From Nocardioides sp. SR21 (GTDB taxonomy: Bacteria; Actinomycetota; Actinomycetes; Propionibacteriales; Nocardioidaceae), in contig NZ_JAKWJR010000002.1 in assembly GCF_022761125.1 (NCBI RefSeq), positions 124,001 through 188,000 on the forward strand: DNA of 64,000 nt, read 5' to 3'. Positions within the stretch are counted from its first letter, which is position 1, and each line of letters begins with the position of its first letter. The notes under the pieces are model-generated. The model was not told the DNA's origin. It searched no databases and saw only the letters and a program-made list of their open reading frames with translations. Shown one piece after another: positions 62,810 to 64,000 of the stretch. The position numbers and the translations under genes were made by a program.

Positions 62810-64000
62810 ATGACGGACGCTCCTGACATCAAGCCCCGCTCCCGCGACGTCACCGACGGCCTCGAGCGAGCCGCCGCGCGCGGCATGCTCCGCGCGGTCG
62901 GCATGGGGGACGAGGACTTCGCGAAGCCGCAGATCGGGGTGGCCTCGAGCTGGAACGAGATCACCCCCTGCAACCTCTCGCTCGACCGGCTCGCCAAGGC
63001 CGTGAAGAACGGTGTGCACGCGGCCGGTGGGTACCCGCTCGAGTTCGGCACCATCTCGGTGTCCGACGGCATCGCGATGGGCCACGAGGGCATGCACTTC
63101 TCGCTGGTCTCGCGCGAGGTCATCGCCGACTCGGTCGAGACCGTGATGATGGCCGAGCGCCTCGACGGCTCGGTGCTGCTCGCCGGCTGCGACAAGTCGC
63201 TGCCCGGCATGATGATGGCCGCCGCCCGCCTCGACCTCGCCAGCGTCTTCCTGTACGCCGGCTCGATCATGCCCGGCCAGGTGGACGGCAACGACGTCAC
63301 GATCATCGACGCCTTCGAGGCGGTCGGTGCCTGCCTGGCCGGCAAGATCACCCGCGAGGAGGTCGACCGCATCGAGCGGGCGATCTGCCCGGGCGAGGGT
63401 GCGTGCGGCGGCATGTACACCGCGAACACGATGGCCGCGGTCGCCGAGGCGATCGGCATGTCGCTGCCCGGCTCGGCCGCCCCGCCGGCCGTGGACCGTC
63501 GCCGCGACGGGTTCGCCCACCGCTCCGGCGAGGCCGTGGTCAACCTGCTCCGGCACGGCATCACCGCGCGCCAGATCATGACCAAGGAGGCGTTCGAGAA
63601 CGCGATCACCGTGGTGATGGCGCTCGGCGGCTCGACCAACGCCGTGCTGCACCTGCTCGCGATGGCCCGCGAGGCCGACGTCGACCTGACCATCGACGAC
63701 TTCAACCGCGTGGGCGACAAGGTCCCGCACCTCGCCGACCTCAAGCCGTTCGGCCGCTACGTGATGAACGACGTCGACAAGATCGGCGGCATCCCGGTGG
63801 TCATGAAGGCGCTGCTCGACGCGGGCCTGATGCACGGCGACTGCCTCACCGTCACCGGCAGGACGATGGCCGAGAACCTCGAGCAGCTGGCCCCGCCCGG
63901 ACTCGACGACGACGTGATCCGCAAGCTCGACCGCCCGATCCACGCGACCGGCGGTCTCACGATCCTCAAGGGCTCCCTGGCGCCCGAGGGTGCGGTCGTG
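62810..64000 (+). CDS. ilvD: Dihydroxy-acid dehydratase, [2Fe-2S] type (partial)
   Basis: 397 codons present; continues beyond the window (full enzymes are about 560-575 residues). The three [2Fe-2S] cysteines are Cys54 (T-P-C-N-L), Cys127 (A-G-C-D-K-S) and Cys199 (E-G-A-C-G-G-M-Y), as in the mycobacterial/plant branch; [10 protein letters not shown] is intact. A second, distantly related enzyme of the same reaction, divergent from the first with 45 bp between them. It might act on sugar acids, but the cluster cysteines fit true dehydratases. Confidence 0.93.
   Translation, partial: MTDAPDIKPRSRDVTDGLERAAARGMLRAVGMGDEDFAKPQIGVASSWNEITPCNLSLDRLAKAVKNGVHAAGGYPLEFGTISVSDGIAMGHEGMHFSLVSREVIADSVETVMMAERLDGSVLLAGCDKSLPGMMMAAARLDLASVFLYAGSIMPGQVDGNDVTIIDAFEAVGACLAGKITREEVDRIERAICPGEGACGGMYTANTMAAVAEAIGMSLPGSAAPPAVDRRRDGFAHRSGEAVVNLLRHGITARQIMTKEAFENAITVVMALGGSTNAVLHLLAMAREADVDLTIDDFNRVGDKVPHLADLKPFGRYVMNDVDKIGGIPVVMKALLDAGLMHGDCLTVTGRTMAENLEQLAPPGLDDDVIRKLDRPIHATGGLTILKGSLAPEGAVV

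Overview
The window is very GC-rich and densely coding, with many GTG starts, 4-nt stop/start overlaps and TANNNT-type promoters directly upstream of start codons. With the gene order ndk-mreBCD-mrdA-rodA ... rne-rplU-rpmA-obg-proB and cysteine desulfurase-mnmA-ligA-gatCAB, this points to an actinobacterium, most likely Nocardioides or another Nocardioidaceae. The genus is inferred from gene content and style, not from a search. No rRNA, tRNA, CRISPR array or prophage was seen.

Layout. 1-1.7 kb: partial MocR-type regulator divergent from a flavin-fold oxidase-family gene, then ndk. 1.8-7.5 kb: cell-elongation operon mreB-mreC-mreD-mrdA-rodA. 7.5-10.7 kb: ChaA-like antiporter, DHA2 exporter, a 52-residue small protein. 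10.8-25.1 kb: the radical SAM/DUF2344 pair, rne, rplU, rpmA and obg. The pair is split by about 5.9 kb carrying a five-gene surface-protein operon (three TasA/camelysin-like proteins, an ER-type SipW signal peptidase and a double-CBM3 protein), a CynX-type transporter and an HTH_42 gene. 25.2-33.2 kb: proB, a decayed alpha/beta-hydrolase, a 2OG-Fe(II) oxygenase, an EEP-family protein, a secreted protein, then cysteine desulfurase-mnmA-methionine synthase-like and a DJ-1/PfpI protein. 33.2-35.5 kb: tetR and DHA2 exporter with a long palindromic operator. 35.6-44.9 kb: ligA, two tandem copies of a SigE-family sigma factor plus membrane beta-propeller module, a DinB/DUF664 protein and gatCAB. 44.9-51.1 kb: a cobalamin riboswitch and five coupled genes, namely an alpha/alpha-barrel secreted protein, a DUF4430 (transcobalamin C-domain-like) anchored protein and a complete ECF transporter. 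51-58.4 kb: glucose/sorbosone dehydrogenase-like lipoprotein, EamA transporter, Asp-box propeller protein, SRPBCC protein, GH65 phosphorylase with beta-phosphoglucomutase-type HAD. 58.4-60.2 kb: duplicated non-coding sequence and a REP-like hairpin beside a DUF222/HNH (13E12-type) gene. 60.2-64 kb: methyltransferase and two divergent dihydroxy-acid dehydratases, the second cut by the window end.

The two strongest candidates for undescribed systems are the riboswitch-controlled locus, which looks like a bacterial split transcobalamin/intrinsic-factor feeding an ECF importer, and the SipW-TasA-CBM3 operon, which looks like a secreted fibre or matrix with cellulose-binding capacity.
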